Source: Colocasia esculenta (lineage: Eukaryota; Streptophyta; Magnoliopsida; Alismatales; Araceae). From it: a stretch of DNA of 64,000 nt. This document shows positions 24,901 through 35,360 of the stretch, one piece after another. How positions within the stretch are numbered: position 1 is the stretch's first letter; each line of letters opens with the position of its first letter. The notes beneath the pieces were generated by a model that saw only the letters and a program-made list of their open reading frames with translations, was not told the DNA's origin and did not search any database. Made by a program: the position numbers and the translations under genes. The stretch is from contig CM024755.1 of assembly GCA_014218235.1 (NCBI GenBank), positions 94,282,948 through 94,346,947 of the forward strand. Direction: 5' to 3'.

Positions 24901-26300
24901 GAGAGGCCAATTCGGGTTCAGGATGTAGGAGAGCCCCTCACCCACTCACCATGCCGATTAGACAGCCTTAGATCCGTTGGGGAACATCCCCAATGGGTGG
25001 CCATGCCTTGTTTCAGAAGACAGCAGCTCTGCTGCGTATGCAAGTCAGAGAGGTTGACGTCCACATCGCTGGATGCCTGGGTCAGGCTTGGCGTCCAGGT
25101 CTGGACGTTGACTCCACCTCGGCGGCCAGAGGTTGACGCCAAGGTGGCCTTTGGCCAGAACCCTAATTTATGCAGAAACTATGCATGTAATGCATGTATT
25201 CATGCATTATGTATATAGCAGGGTATACATACTATCACCATTCATCACATAAATTATTTACATTTAATATAACCATATGCACATTAATTATACCAATTAA
25301 TATGTACATAAATATCTATATACATACACAAGCATACATAAACATACTAAGATAAAATGTACGTAGACACCTACTTGTACGTACGTGATATTTTACACAT
25401 GTATGACTCAACACACGGCAATTTAAATGACGAGAATTATGAGGGCTTCGCAAATCATTAGGAGGTGATATGATTTATGCTAGCTAGGAATAATCCATTC
25501 GATAAAATAGTCCTCGCATGCACACACTTGATTTGACATATATATAGTATACGCACACTGGTGTAGCCTATTTATGTACATTATGATTGAAACAGATGGG
25601 TACAATATGCGCACCGGTAATTTGATTAACTTGCACAACTTTACCTAACATTGCTTAAGTATTACATGTATAGGATTTCTTAATATATATACTATATGCA
25701 TAATTCATCCAATTGACTATTCTCACCTAATCATCATAAAGATACCTGCATGTTATTCATGAGGAGTATAGAATCCCAATATGACCACTAATTACACCTA
25801 CTATGCTTGAACTCTTTACGTACATGAAATGCACGAAGTACAATGTACACATTAACTAAACCATGCAATAAGAACGTTTACAACCAAATATACACATGCA
25901 TACGCAAATACACCAAGGTGTTATGCATGTAGAATTAAGTATACAATTGTCACACATATAAGATAACATACATACATACTTACACATATGTACTTCATAC
26001 ACTTCCATACAAAGTTCCATAAAATAGGTAGTATAGGATATTCTTCAATATTAGATAGCACACGCATAGTATTATTCATAATACGCCTCTAATTAGTTAA
26101 TTGTTCACTTCCACATTAATCATCATATACACCTATGTATACATATATAGATGTTCGCACATGCTCATGTTCAAAAGAAGGATAAAACTTATAGCAGGCA
26201 CAATGAACTACGCATGCTAAGCACACAACAACCGAACACCCAACACACCGTTCATATACATACAAATATATAAAGAGAGTAAAAAATCCGGGGTCTTACA
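21998..26300 (-). mobile_element. Solo LTR of gypsy type inside the PMD gene
   Basis: The ends are TGTAACGACCC (plus-strand left) and GGGTCTTACA (right), so the LTR itself reads TGTAAGACCC...GGTCGTTACA on the minus strand and is 4303 bp long. GCCCG flanks both sides (21993-21997 and 26301-26305), a clean 5-bp target duplication. No gag or pol is present, so it is a solo LTR, produced by recombination between the two LTRs of a full element. It shares both ends and internal blocks with the solo LTR at 46248-50320. Word blocks lie at about 24405-24475 and 25055-25150. It splits exon 7 of the PMD gene. Confidence 0.92.
24405..25150. repeat. Paired GACGTC/GGCGTCCA word blocks in the solo LTR
   Basis: Blocks at about 24405-24475 and 25055-25150 flank the presumed leader. 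Between them lie an inverted repeat (24974-24996) and, on the minus strand, a splice-donor-like AGAGGCAAGTGACC (24594-24609). The spacing matches the sister LTRs. Confidence 0.6.
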
Positions 26301-27625
26301 GCCCGTATCTTCTCGGCCTCCGCATCCCTCGCGCTGTCCCGAAATGCGGTCATACGACCCTCCATTCTCGATAGATCCAGCCGCAGGGCCTCCACCTGCG
26401 CCTGGAGGGTCGCTACTCCTCCTGCCTGTCGCTGCACACCAAAAAAAAAGCAAACACGTCAAATCAAATCAAATCACAAAGTGTTCAGGTTTGGTTCAGT
26501 GTCTTACCTCCGCCTCGAGCTCCTGGATCCACTCATTCGCCCTATCCAGGGCCTCTTGCAGGCGGATCGCCAGGTCCCCTCCGGCTGGCTGGGCGGACGA
26601 GCTCGCCCCTGCATCGTGGCTCGCCCGCACCCTCTGCTGCTCCGCCCTCTACATTCACATATCTTGGTCAGCAATCGAATCAAATCAATTTCAAGATAGG
26701 TCGAGATGTTACTTACCAATGTCCGAACCTCGGTGCGGAGCCTCGCCAGCTCCACCTCCTGCTCAGAGAGCCGTCCCTCTAGGAGGCACACGGCCTGTGA
26801 CTCCGGCATCTGCCAAATGCACTTCAAGGTTAGAATTAAATGAGGCAATCCACCAGCCAAGGCTTAAGGTTAGAAGTTTCACTTACCACTCGCCGGTCAA
26901 GTCGGAGTCGTCCAGCGTACCGTGCCTGGTAGTCCTCCATGTACGCTGAACTGTCAAGGAGGGCCGTCTGTCGCACTACCTGCTCGCCGCCCTCGCGCCA
27001 GTAGGCGACGGTGCTGCCGTGATCCGTCCCCCAGTCGCGGTCCTCAACGAAGAACCGCCGGCGCGAGTGTCCCTCTCTCCCGAGGGAAGGCACCTCGATG
27101 GCCGGCTAGTGCCAGCCCAAGGTCCATACCACCAGCTCCAAATACAGCACCTCACATGTCCCGAGGCACAGTAAGAGGAGGTGGCGGTCAAAAAGGGGCC
27201 AGCCCGCCGCCACCGCCGGGTGCGAGGCATCCGCCTCTCCCACGTAAGGGGTCCACACTACCTGAGAAGAATGAGAAAACACTGGTCAGTAACATTAAAT
27301 GCAGCAGTAATTGAAAGAATGCAAAAGCTAGTTGAGATTTTCATACCTGCTCGTGCGGGTAGTGGTCGATCGCCACCCGCACGTTTCCAGCCCTCCTGTC
27401 GGTGACCCTGGGGTCCGGGGCCACTTCCCACCTCCCCATGAGAGGCACCATTTTCTAGTGCCCCTCTGCAAGTGTCCCGTGCCCCATCGGGAAGCGCGTA
27501 TACCCCCAGATCTGCAAGGCATCAAAAGATTGGTCAGTCAGGTAGTTAATCAAATTCAAATCAATGATGAGCATTAAGAGAAATTTGTGTACCTAAAGAA
27601 AAGAGGTGAAGCCCCCGGTGCTCTA

Positions 27626-28297
27626 AGAGCGCCGCGAGCTGCTGGGGAGAAGTGAGAAGAGGTGTCCCGGCATCACGGCGCCCCAAGCATACCTCCCCGC
27701 CTGCGCCAGGTCCCTCAAGAGCAGCACGAACTTGCAGTTCATCTGAGATGACTGCGTCGCGAACAGTAGGCGCCCGAAGAAGTAGCTGACGAAGATCCCG
27801 ACGCAGCGCTCCTCGCTCCGGCCTCCTAGATCCAGCAGACCCCTCACCCTGGCGTACAACTCATCCAAAGTCTCCAGGGGGCCTCTCCGCCCTCCTCTCA
27901 GTCCCATGGCCTCTGAAAGTGATCCGAGCAAGATGCTCCGGATCGGCCGCCTCCTACTAGCCACAAACTCCGGCCCCAACAACTCTACGATATCATCATA
28001 ATAGTCTCTCCTCTCCAGCCCGACTACTGGCTCTCCCTGAACTGGTAGCCCTGTCAGATACGCCACATCCTCCAATGTGGGTATCATGTGACCCCAAGGC
28101 ATGATGAATGCCTTGCAGTCCTCCTCCCATCTCTCCCTCAACGCCTCTAAGTAAGGGACATCTAAGTGAAAAGGGCGTACCGATAGGAGATGACCGAACC
28201 CCATCCTCGCTATCTGGGCCTGCTGGGCCTCCGGCAGCACCCGGCACCATGCCCAACACAGGTCCCAAGTCACCCTACTCCTCATTCGGCCCTTGCC
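27626..28297 (-). CDS. PMD gene exon 2: core of the plant mobile domain
   Basis: The exon opens after TTTTTGCAG with GKGRMRSRVTWDLCWAW. The segment LEALRERWEEDCKAFIMPWG, followed by the leucine-rich TLEDVAYLTGLPVQGEP, is the family's most recognisable part. The C-terminal part (FVSYFFGRLLFATQSSQMNC) fits the following helices. Without its TAG at 27623-27625 the exon would continue to a donor GTACAC at 27592, where a second TAG forms the last codon. The 224-residue stretch is otherwise open. Confidence 0.8.
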
Positions 28298-28314
28298 CTG
28301 CAAAAACACAGAAA

Positions 28315-28515
28315 ACTTGACGTCAGCATCGATTGCCGTTAATCTTAAGTTGGCAGAAAGGGTATGCCGTCTACACTATGTCAGCGTCCAGGTATGGCCG
28401 TTTAGTTCCTATATCGGCGTCCACCCCATTGCCGTCAAGTTCACTTAGACAGCAATGCGTTGGACGTTTACAGGAACCCGACGTCCACCGATGTGGACGT
28501 CAAGTTCCTGTCTAA
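28315..28515. repeat. GACGTC-type word block in PMD intron 1
   Basis: Repeated near-copies of GGACGTCAAG, GGCGTCCA and TTGCCGTCAAG fill most of intron 1 of the PMD gene. The words are those of the gypsy LTR family, although the surrounding sequence is not an LTR end. Confidence 0.65.
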
Positions 28516-28894
28516 CCCGACGGCGCTTCCACTCTTTTCCCTCCTTTTCACCAAATCATAAACACAGAGTTTTGAGTGTCTAGGAGCCTACCTTGGTCCG
28601 ACGAGGTGTCTCCGCCTCCGTCTCGTCTCCTCCCTCATCATCTCCAGTGGTCTCTTCCCCCTCTGGTACGTCCTCCACCACCACTTCTTCCTCTGCCATA
28701 GCCATCTCCATTTCTTCCCCTTCCTCCTCCGGTTGACGGCGGCCCCGGAGAATGCTTCGTTTCTCTCTCGTCCTCATTGTAATCTCGAGCAAGGTAAGGA
28801 TTTGAGTTTTTCTCCTCTCCCGGCGTTGGGAAGGTGTAATGGCGCCCGGGAGAGGGCGTCGGTTCAAAAAAAAGGGCGTTTTCTGTGTTAACAT

Positions 28895-29272
28895 CTATCT
28901 CTGGCCGTTTAACTTTTCCTGGCGTCAAGCCCTGGCCGCTGACGTACCCTTGACGGCCTGGGCGTGGACGTCAAGGTCTCTTCAATATCAGACCTCGAAG
29001 TTTGGTCGACGACCATGTTTGGACGTCTACTTTGAATGTCGACGACCACCTCCGTGGACGTCTATATTGGACGTTTACCTGTGGTTGGCGGCCATCGATG
29101 TGGACGCCAATAGCCCCGCACCCAGTCCTCACAGCACACTCTTTTGAACCTTTTTGAGGCCATTTCATTCCACACATTCGACAAGTCAAGCAATTCAAGC
29201 CAATTCAACACAAATGCAACTCACTTTTATTCATCAAATTTGTGTTACATTTATTCAAAACAGGAAGATACA
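28895..29272. repeat. Intergenic region with a second GACGTC word block (PMD promoter side)
   Basis: The block at about 28915-29110 contains more than ten near-copies of GGACGTC, GGCGTCAAG and TGGCGGCCA. It lies between the 3' end of the DUF7745-like gene (29273) and the first PMD exon, so it is where a PMD promoter would be. I see no clear TATA box. Confidence 0.6.
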
Positions 29273-30650
29273 TCATTTTGCCCTGCGGGCCATGAAAAAG
29301 TCACATGAAATGGGACAAATAGTGTCTGTGAAGTCCTCATACTGCCATACGTCTTCCGGTGTCTCCTGCACTTCCAGTCCCACATTTTTGCTCACTGTGT
29401 ATTTCTTCCAAGTCTTCATAGCTTTCTTCATCATCCTTTCATTCTTCCCGGTGATTATCATATCAGTGCAACTGGATGGAGTTGCAATTCCCCGTGGAAT
29501 CCCAAGCTGACAGTGGCACTGATGTGGTTGGTACACCACCATCTGACCTGCTCCAATCAGCCACAAGTCTCTGTCCTCCCTGGTCCTTGCTCTAAACTCA
29601 ATGGTCCTCATAAACAGTGGCCTCACGATGAAGTCATCCATTACCAGAAATGCCAAATGATCTCTCCAAGCATCTCTGCCCTTCAAATTTGCGGTCACAC
29701 ACTTGATCTCATCTTCTGGCTCGTACCATGCCTTGCTACAATGCACTGAACTCCGAAGGAAGACTCTGGAGGGGGTAGGTTGTGCATCAGCAAAATCAAA
29801 CTTCAAGTGAGCCTCCATCCATACCTGAAGCAGGAACAAACTCCCGCACGTGCATCCGCCTAGGCTCATTGTGGTCAGAGAACTGTACAGGTGGGCTAGC
29901 ACTGCTGGGGCAAGTGACTGCCCGCGCCACAGCAGAGAAAGTACTCCAATGTGCTCGTAAAGGATGAAATCGCCACTCGTGGGGAACAGGAAGACTCCAG
30001 CCAGGCAAAGTGTCAATCCCCGGGTCGCCCTCTCTCCGCCAATCTCCCTCGCATGCTGGATCAACCACCAGGCCAGCCGGTCTAGGAAGATCCCGTTCTT
30101 GTTCGTCATCCGCAACACCTCCTTCTTGTCTCGTACGATGTCCGCGAGGATCTCTTCCCACGGGAGGAGAGGAGTCGCTGCATCGTACTCCAGGCACCGC
30201 TGCCATCCCAGGAACAGTTCCACCTCCTCCAGTAACACGCTCGCCTCAAAGCCCTGGAACATGAACGTGTGCGTGTGCGGATGCCATCTCTCCACCAACA
30301 CCCCCAGGGCGTCAAACCCCCACCACATGTCTTTCATGTTCTTCGCCAGTACCACCATGAAGTTCAGGTTCCACATCCCGACGAAGCCCCGCATGTCCAG
30401 CATGATAGCATTTACCAGGTTCACAAGCCAAGAAAAGGCCCGTACCTGGCCTTGGCTAGGGAATGCTGGGATTTCCTACATGGGGGTGGGGGTTGTAAGA
30501 ACGCTGTTTGGGGCATTTTTTGCCCAGGAGAAAATAGAAATAATCATTGCTTACCTCTCCGTTGGCCAGATGCGTGCTCAAGTGACCCGGAACTTCACTT
30601 AGAACTCCGGGGTTTGCACCTGTTGATCGTCCGGTCGAAGAAGAGGCCAT
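29273..30650 (-). CDS. Two-exon DUF7745/PMD-like protein, apparently intact
   Basis: Exon 1 is 30650-30555 (MASSSTGRSTG..., 32 codons) and ends at a GAG|GTAAGC donor. Exon 2 starts at 30445 after GGCCAG and runs to a stop at 29273, giving about 422 residues with no stop or frameshift. Near residues 70-100 it has ALGVLVERWHPHTHTFMFQG followed by LLEEVELFLGW, and later a hydrophobic LTLCLAGVFLFP and LLWRGQSLAPAVLAHLYSSL. This order resembles DUF7745, a plant family related in style to PMD and common in mobile-element neighbourhoods. The function is unknown. It lies upstream of, and on the same strand as, the PMD gene. The alternative is a divergent PMD protein. Family assignment is from memory of the pattern. 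Confidence 0.65.
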
Positions 30651-31029
30651 TTCGCTGTGTTTTTCTGTCTCTCAGCTCTCTGGTTCGCAGCAGGAGCAGG
30701 GAGAGACGGAGGTAGTAGATGGAAGAGTCCTTATGGACTCCCATCACCTATTTTTTCGGTCTGATCCGCTGTCAGGTAGGCGTCCAGATCGGTGGACGTC
30801 AGTGTTGTGTTGGCGGCCACATCTGTGGACATTAACATGGTTACTGGCGGTCAGCGATGTGGACGTTTAATGACCGGAAGTTTTAAATTCTTATTCTTTA
30901 TATGGCCATTATCCTTTATCTTGTGCTTCAAGTTGTTTTGCAGATATCTTAAGCACAAGATGCGCTTAAATTTTGGAACGCTCATGTGACCTTGAGCGTT
31001 GCAGGTATGTCTAACATAGGACCCCACCA
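30651..31029. other. Probable Tat LTR segment upstream of the DUF7745-like gene
   Basis: This non-coding stretch has GACGTC-type words at about 30775-30870. It precedes a possible primer-binding site, so it may be the end of a Tat LTR, but I could not find a matching second copy and cannot place its start. It would also contain the promoter of the minus-strand gene. Confidence 0.35.
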
Positions 31030-31901
31030 GAGGCTAATAACTTGGCGACCGTGAACCCTGAGTTCCCCTTCACCAAAAACCATGATGGGTTTGCGATCTC
31101 TCAGTTATTCGTATGGCCTTTAGAATTTTCCTTTGGTGCTAACTTGCATTTTAGATAGGCAACCCACACCAGCATGCATTTTCACTGCTAACATTCTCTT
31201 ACTAACACTCAAAAAAAAATGGTGATTTTCGTCAATCATATGATTGCTCCATGGCTCCCCCAGCTCAGGTAGCCTACTGGGTCCGCCCTTCATGACTATC
31301 TAGGTTGATATCGGGTCTTTGTTGTCCCCCCTTCTCTACTTGTCCCACCGTGTCTTTCACAATTAGTCATTCCAGCCTTATTGAGTTCATTTGAGCCTTC
31401 GCCAGCCGCGAGCTTAATTCTGGACTTCAGGCTTTCCAAGCATGTGATTCCAGTTAGAATCTTTTTGATAATCCTTTGAGAGATCAACCAACTCCTTGTC
31501 TCCATGACCTTCTAAATTCGGGACCGACGTCCTGATTAGGCCAGCGAGCCCACGAGCTCCGGTTATAAGACCCACTTGATTCAACCGTCATATTACAACT
31601 CCTTTGACTCAGACACGCCGGAAACTAGTCAAAGTCCGACACGGCCATGCCAGGGACCCTGCCATTGGGTCGCAGTTGTAGTTACACGGGTAGATCACCC
31701 ATTTCTTACCCCTATTTGTCTCTCAGACGATACGTCATCTGTTTCTAGCCTGACTCTTTCGTTTGGTTCGCTAGAACTCCTATCCTCGGAGATGGCCCTT
31801 CCATTAAATCTCCGCGTCCTTTGTTTACCGAGACACCAACCTTTCATTCCGCTCTGCTCCCTTGCAAGACCGGATGTCTCGGAGGGGCATTTAAGGACGT
31901 G
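31030..31901 (+). other. Tat-like leader with a possible primer-binding site
   Basis: TTGGCGACCGTGAACCCTGA at about 31043-31062 resembles Tat-type primer-binding sites. It is followed by GAGTTCCCCTTCACCAAAAA, and a similar arrangement occurs near 59090 (GAGTTCCCCTTCATAAAAAA). The rest is untranslated-leader-like, with no gag recognised before the repeat begins at 31902. Confidence 0.4.
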
Positions 31902-33760
31902 CGATTTGGCCCATCTCCCGCAAGGCTCTCTTGGCCCATTAAGCCTCGTTTGACCATTTGTTGACCAGACTCGGATACCATGTAGACGGCAGCATCGATG
32001 GCCGACTACTGGTTGGCGGCAAGCCCCATTGACGCTGACCAAAGTTGGCGTCCACCTCCCTAGACGTCTGCATGCTGTTAGCGGCTTGATCTTTGGACGT
32101 CAATATCTTTTACCTGGTCTGCGCAACTACCTCGAGAATATAGCCCCCTAGCGCCTTTTACTCGTCCATGCACCGCATGGGACCGTTCCCAACGGGCATA
32201 TGGGCCACCTTGGCACTCTCTTGACCCAGAAAAATCCTATGTGTCCTCTCCCCATTGGTTGGAGCTTAAACACCAAGATTGCCATGTGTGCAAGTGTGTT
32301 TCTTCACACTTGAGCATCCAAGGCTCTCAACCCCGAGCTCACTGTCTATATAACAGTCCCTTGGCCCCTCTAAGCAAGGGGGGGAGAGACTGGACGTCCA
32401 TATGCTGCCACCTTGAGAGAAGAGAGAGAAACGTGCACCCTATCTTCCACCATTCATCCTCTCCTTTCTCTCCTCATTTGGGACGTCTAGAAGGGTTCTT
32501 TTGGAGCTAGAAGGGCCCTGAAAGGAGCCAACAACGCCAACAACGAGGATCATTCCCTCCTCTTCCTCTCTTTCCTTTCCTCTTACTTTAATATCTTGCA
32601 TGTTACACACACTTTCCCACACACTCTAGGCACGTAGGGCACCTTCCTACACACCTAGAAAGGGGTTTCCCAACCAAAAATGGAGGGAAGAAGGGTGGTC
32701 ATAACATTTGGCCACCCCTCTTCTCAAGTCCGCAACCGGTACGGGACTTGCCTTTTGGGCTTTCCTCTCTTCGTTTTGAACATTTACTACACTGCATTTG
32801 AGTCTAATAGAGTTTTGTTTGTGGCAAGAACACTGTGAACGTGACCGTGGAGCTCACTTCCTTTAGCTGGCCGAAGGAGGAGAAGTTGAACCCCCATCTC
32901 CGTCCGCTGCGCGAGGCTGCTACAATAACATGGTCAAAACACTCCCTTGGGTACAGGTAAGGCCCTGGCGATCACAAACCTCCCCTTTCATCTCTGGTTT
33001 TCTTTGTTTCCTCCTCAGTCAACCTAGTCAACCGGGGAGTCAACGAGGTCAACCAGCAACCCATCATCGCCAACGAGAGACCAGCGACGTCCGCGAGCCT
33101 CCGGAGGACATCCACAGTCGACACGGGGACAAACGGAGGCGAAACGGATCGTCCACACTTTTGTCATACCTTCACTCTACGAATGATCATGTCCTTATTA
33201 CAATGAGTTTGTTATAGAAATTCCATGGCCATAATTGATGATCAGATCATCCCTATATAATTTCCTAAATTATATATCCATTTTGGTGATTAACAAAATC
33301 CTAACAAATAGTATCTAACAAGTTCTTATGAAGCTTTAGTCACAGGAAATAAAACAGGCAAAATCAAGCAGACTTATAAGTAAATCCTTACATTGTTGTT
33401 CTTAATTTTTGAGAGCATGAAATTTCTCTAAGTACACATCGACTCACTTTGACGCATAACGATTTGCTCTCAGAACGATTCGCTAAGTGATCGCATCGAT
33501 TTTGATCTCAGAACGATTCGCTAAGTGGTCGCATCAATTTTGATCCCATAACGATTCGCTAAGTGGTCGCATCGATTTCGATCTCAGAACGATTAGCTAA
33601 GTGGTCACATCGATTTCGATCTCAGAACGATTCGTTAAGTGATCACATTGATTTCGATCTCAGAATGATTTGTTAAGTGAGAACAACGATTTACTCTCAC
33701 ATCGATTTTGTTTCACATCGATTTGATAAGTGAGAACAACGATTTGCTCTCACATTGATT
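31902..33760 (+). repeat. 1.87-kb direct repeat, copy 2
   Basis: Same content as 11259-13123: a gypsy-type LTR fragment (31902-33235, TATA box at 32347-32353, words at about 31985-32115), then ATAAT and the Sirevirus LTR start. Unlike copy 1, the Sirevirus LTR continues to its end at 35295, so this is the original insertion site. Confidence 0.85.
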
Positions 33761-35295
33761 TTGTTTCATAACGATTTGCTTATAGTGTTATAACGATTTG
33801 CTCATAACGATTTGCTTATAGTGTTATAATGATTTGCTCATAACAATTTGCTAATGGTGTTATAACGATTTGTTTATAACGATTTGCTCATAATGATTTG
33901 CTTATAGTGTTATAACGATTTGCTCATAATGATTTGCTTATAGTGTTATAACGATTTGTTCATAACGATTTGCCTATAACGATTTGTTTATAACGATTTG
34001 CTTATAACGATTTGGTCATAACGATTTGCTTATAATGATTTGGTCATAACGATTTGGTTATGAATGCATAACGATTTATGCGTACAACGATTTGTTTACG
34101 AATGAGCAACGATTCACATGAACAATGACTCATACACAACGGTTCTATAAGTCATCTTCATATCGATTTCATGGGCTATAATGACTTGATATTTAAATAT
34201 CTTGACTAGTCAAAGTCATTCCGCGTACTTCTCTGATATGCATGCATTAAATATAACCGTACATTTCTCAGCACGATGCATGTCTAGATATCTTCTATTC
34301 TTATGCTTGTGCATGAAATATCTTTTTGAAAAGATAGAATGGAATTTCTATTGTGATGTATTCTCACTCTAACGTTGACTGACAACAAGAGACAGCTTAG
34401 CTGTCTATGTTTTAGCATTTAATGTGTGCAAGTCTCTGACATCACAACTCTATACAACGTTGGATAAAGTAGAAGCTGGAGGATATCAAGAAGGATTTTC
34501 TTCTTACGTGCATGGAACGTAAAGAATTGTTGACTACAAAGGAAAGCCATGCAGTCTAACATTCTCTGAACTTAGAGACAACGGATACTTGAACGACTAC
34601 TTTTTCAAAAGAAGATACAAATAGAAGATTGGTGCCTACATGAAGAATAGAGCATTAAGAATTCAAAAATCTGAAAGCACCATAGAAGAGTTGAAGTCTC
34701 ACTCCATCGCTTTGTTGTAGCTCTTAGCTCTCTGCATCCAGTGTAGATCTTAGACAGAGCTTTTGTGAACTGAGAGTGTTCTTCTTTGTAGATTTTTTTC
34801 TCTCAGTCTTCGCTTCGGATCAAGCATTGTGCTACTAGCTTGGTCCAACGGCGTATCATCCCTTGAACACATTTTTGTGTTATTCTGTTCGTGTTGAAGG
34901 AAGACCTGGGGGTTCCAAGGTGTTATTCCCTTCGTGTTGAAGGAAGACCTGTAGGGTTCCAGGGTGTTGTATTCCTCTTCGGGTTGTGAAGAGAAGACCA
35001 GCTGTGGCTGGGTGTATAAGTGTCCTTGAGGGGGACTGTACCCTTGGGTATTAGAATCCTGAGTTGTTACTCAGGGACTGGACGTATGACTCCTGTGGAG
35101 AGTAGGTCCGAACCAAGATAAAATCTTGTGTAGTGTGATTGCTTGCTTTGTGCTTGTTGTTTACTTTTCACTAACGCTAACAATCTTCGAAGTGCTTGTT
35201 GTGTGAATATTTTTGTGGATAGGTTCTTAGATGATCAAATTTATTAAAGAATCCCATTCACCCCCCCCCCCTCTGGGCTTGCTAGTTGGGCAACA
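33236..35295 (+). mobile_element. 5' LTR of the main Sirevirus
   Basis: It starts with TGATGATCAG after ATAAT (33231-33235) and ends with GGGCAACA, directly before AG and the primer-binding site. ATAAT also follows the 3' LTR at 54804-54808, giving a 5-bp target duplication. TTTTGGTGATTAACAAAATCC near the start and the C-rich run near 35262-35272 are typical of Sirevirus LTRs. Half of it is occupied by ACGATT-type repeats. In a sampled 220 bases it differs from the 3' LTR at about 12 positions, which suggests an old insertion. Confidence 0.88.
33460..34110. repeat. Array of ACGATTTGCT / ATCGATTT units in the LTR
   Basis: Dozens of degenerate units of about 10-25 bases: first ACGATTCGCTAAGTG alternating with ATCGATTTCGATCTCAG, then TAACGATTTGCTTATAG. 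The homologous part of the 3' LTR (53509-53600) is too short to compare fully, but it holds fewer units where the two overlap. Confidence 0.8.
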
Positions 35296-35297
35296 AG

Positions 35298-35310
35298 TGG
35301 TATCAGAGTT
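35298..35310 (+). other. Primer-binding site of the Sirevirus
   Basis: TGGTATCAGAGTT is complementary to the 3' end of initiator methionine tRNA except at its last bases, two bases after the LTR. This is the standard site in plant Ty1/copia elements. Confidence 0.9.
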
Positions 35311-35360
35311 AGTCTCTTCGACAAAAAAGAAGATCCAACAATCTGAGGAGAAAATATCAA

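Larger units (their letters stand above)
21686..28777 (-). pseudogene. Plant mobile domain (PMD) gene, seven exons, disrupted
   Basis: Exons on the minus strand: 28777-28592, 28297-27593, 27511-27347, 27261-26887, 26809-26717, 26648-26508, and 26431-26301 plus 21997-21686. All six introns are phase 0 with GT/AG borders, and the frame is continuous through exons of 186, 705, 165, 375, 93 and 141 bases. Exon 1 is acidic. Exons 2-4 form the PMD core (WGHMIPTLEDVAYLTGLP in exon 2, VVWTPY opening exon 4). Exons 5-7 are coiled-coil-like. Lesions are five in-frame TAG codons (27623, 27593, 27455, 27106, 21974) and a 4.3-kb solo LTR in exon 7. An upstream ATG at 28894 is also possible. PMD genes, in MAIN/MAIL-like host proteins and in mobile elements, are of unknown biochemical activity. 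The gene lies opposite to Tat pol, a position reported for extra ORFs of Tat elements. Confidence 0.85.
13124..31901. mobile_element. Tat-lineage block with antisense PMD and DUF7745-like genes
   Basis: Gag-pol (plus strand) and two spliced genes (minus strand) lie between the two 1.87-kb repeats. Extra antisense ORFs after pol are known in Tat elements, so I treat the block as one element, but its 5' LTR is not visible and its 3' LTR is only suspected at 30651-31029. The alternative is that the minus-strand genes belong to a different, older insertion. Confidence 0.55.

Noticed and set aside
24406..24945. 179-residue open frame on the minus strand
   Set aside because: It lies in the LTR leader. 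Part resembles the sister LTR frame, but I cannot separate coding from DNA conservation, so it is reported only as a weak finding.
31576..31953. 125-residue frame after the possible Tat primer site
   Set aside because: It runs across the boundary of the 1.87-kb repeat and shows no gag motif.
11259..33760. The two 1.87-kb repeats as the LTR pair of the Tat element
   Set aside because: They include the start of a Sirevirus LTR and its insertion junction, do not start with TG or end with CA, and no primer site follows copy 1.
33460..34110. Regularly spaced ACGATT units resembling a CRISPR array
   Set aside because: Units are short, degenerate, of uneven spacing, inside a plant retrotransposon LTR, with no spacers of constant length and no cas genes.
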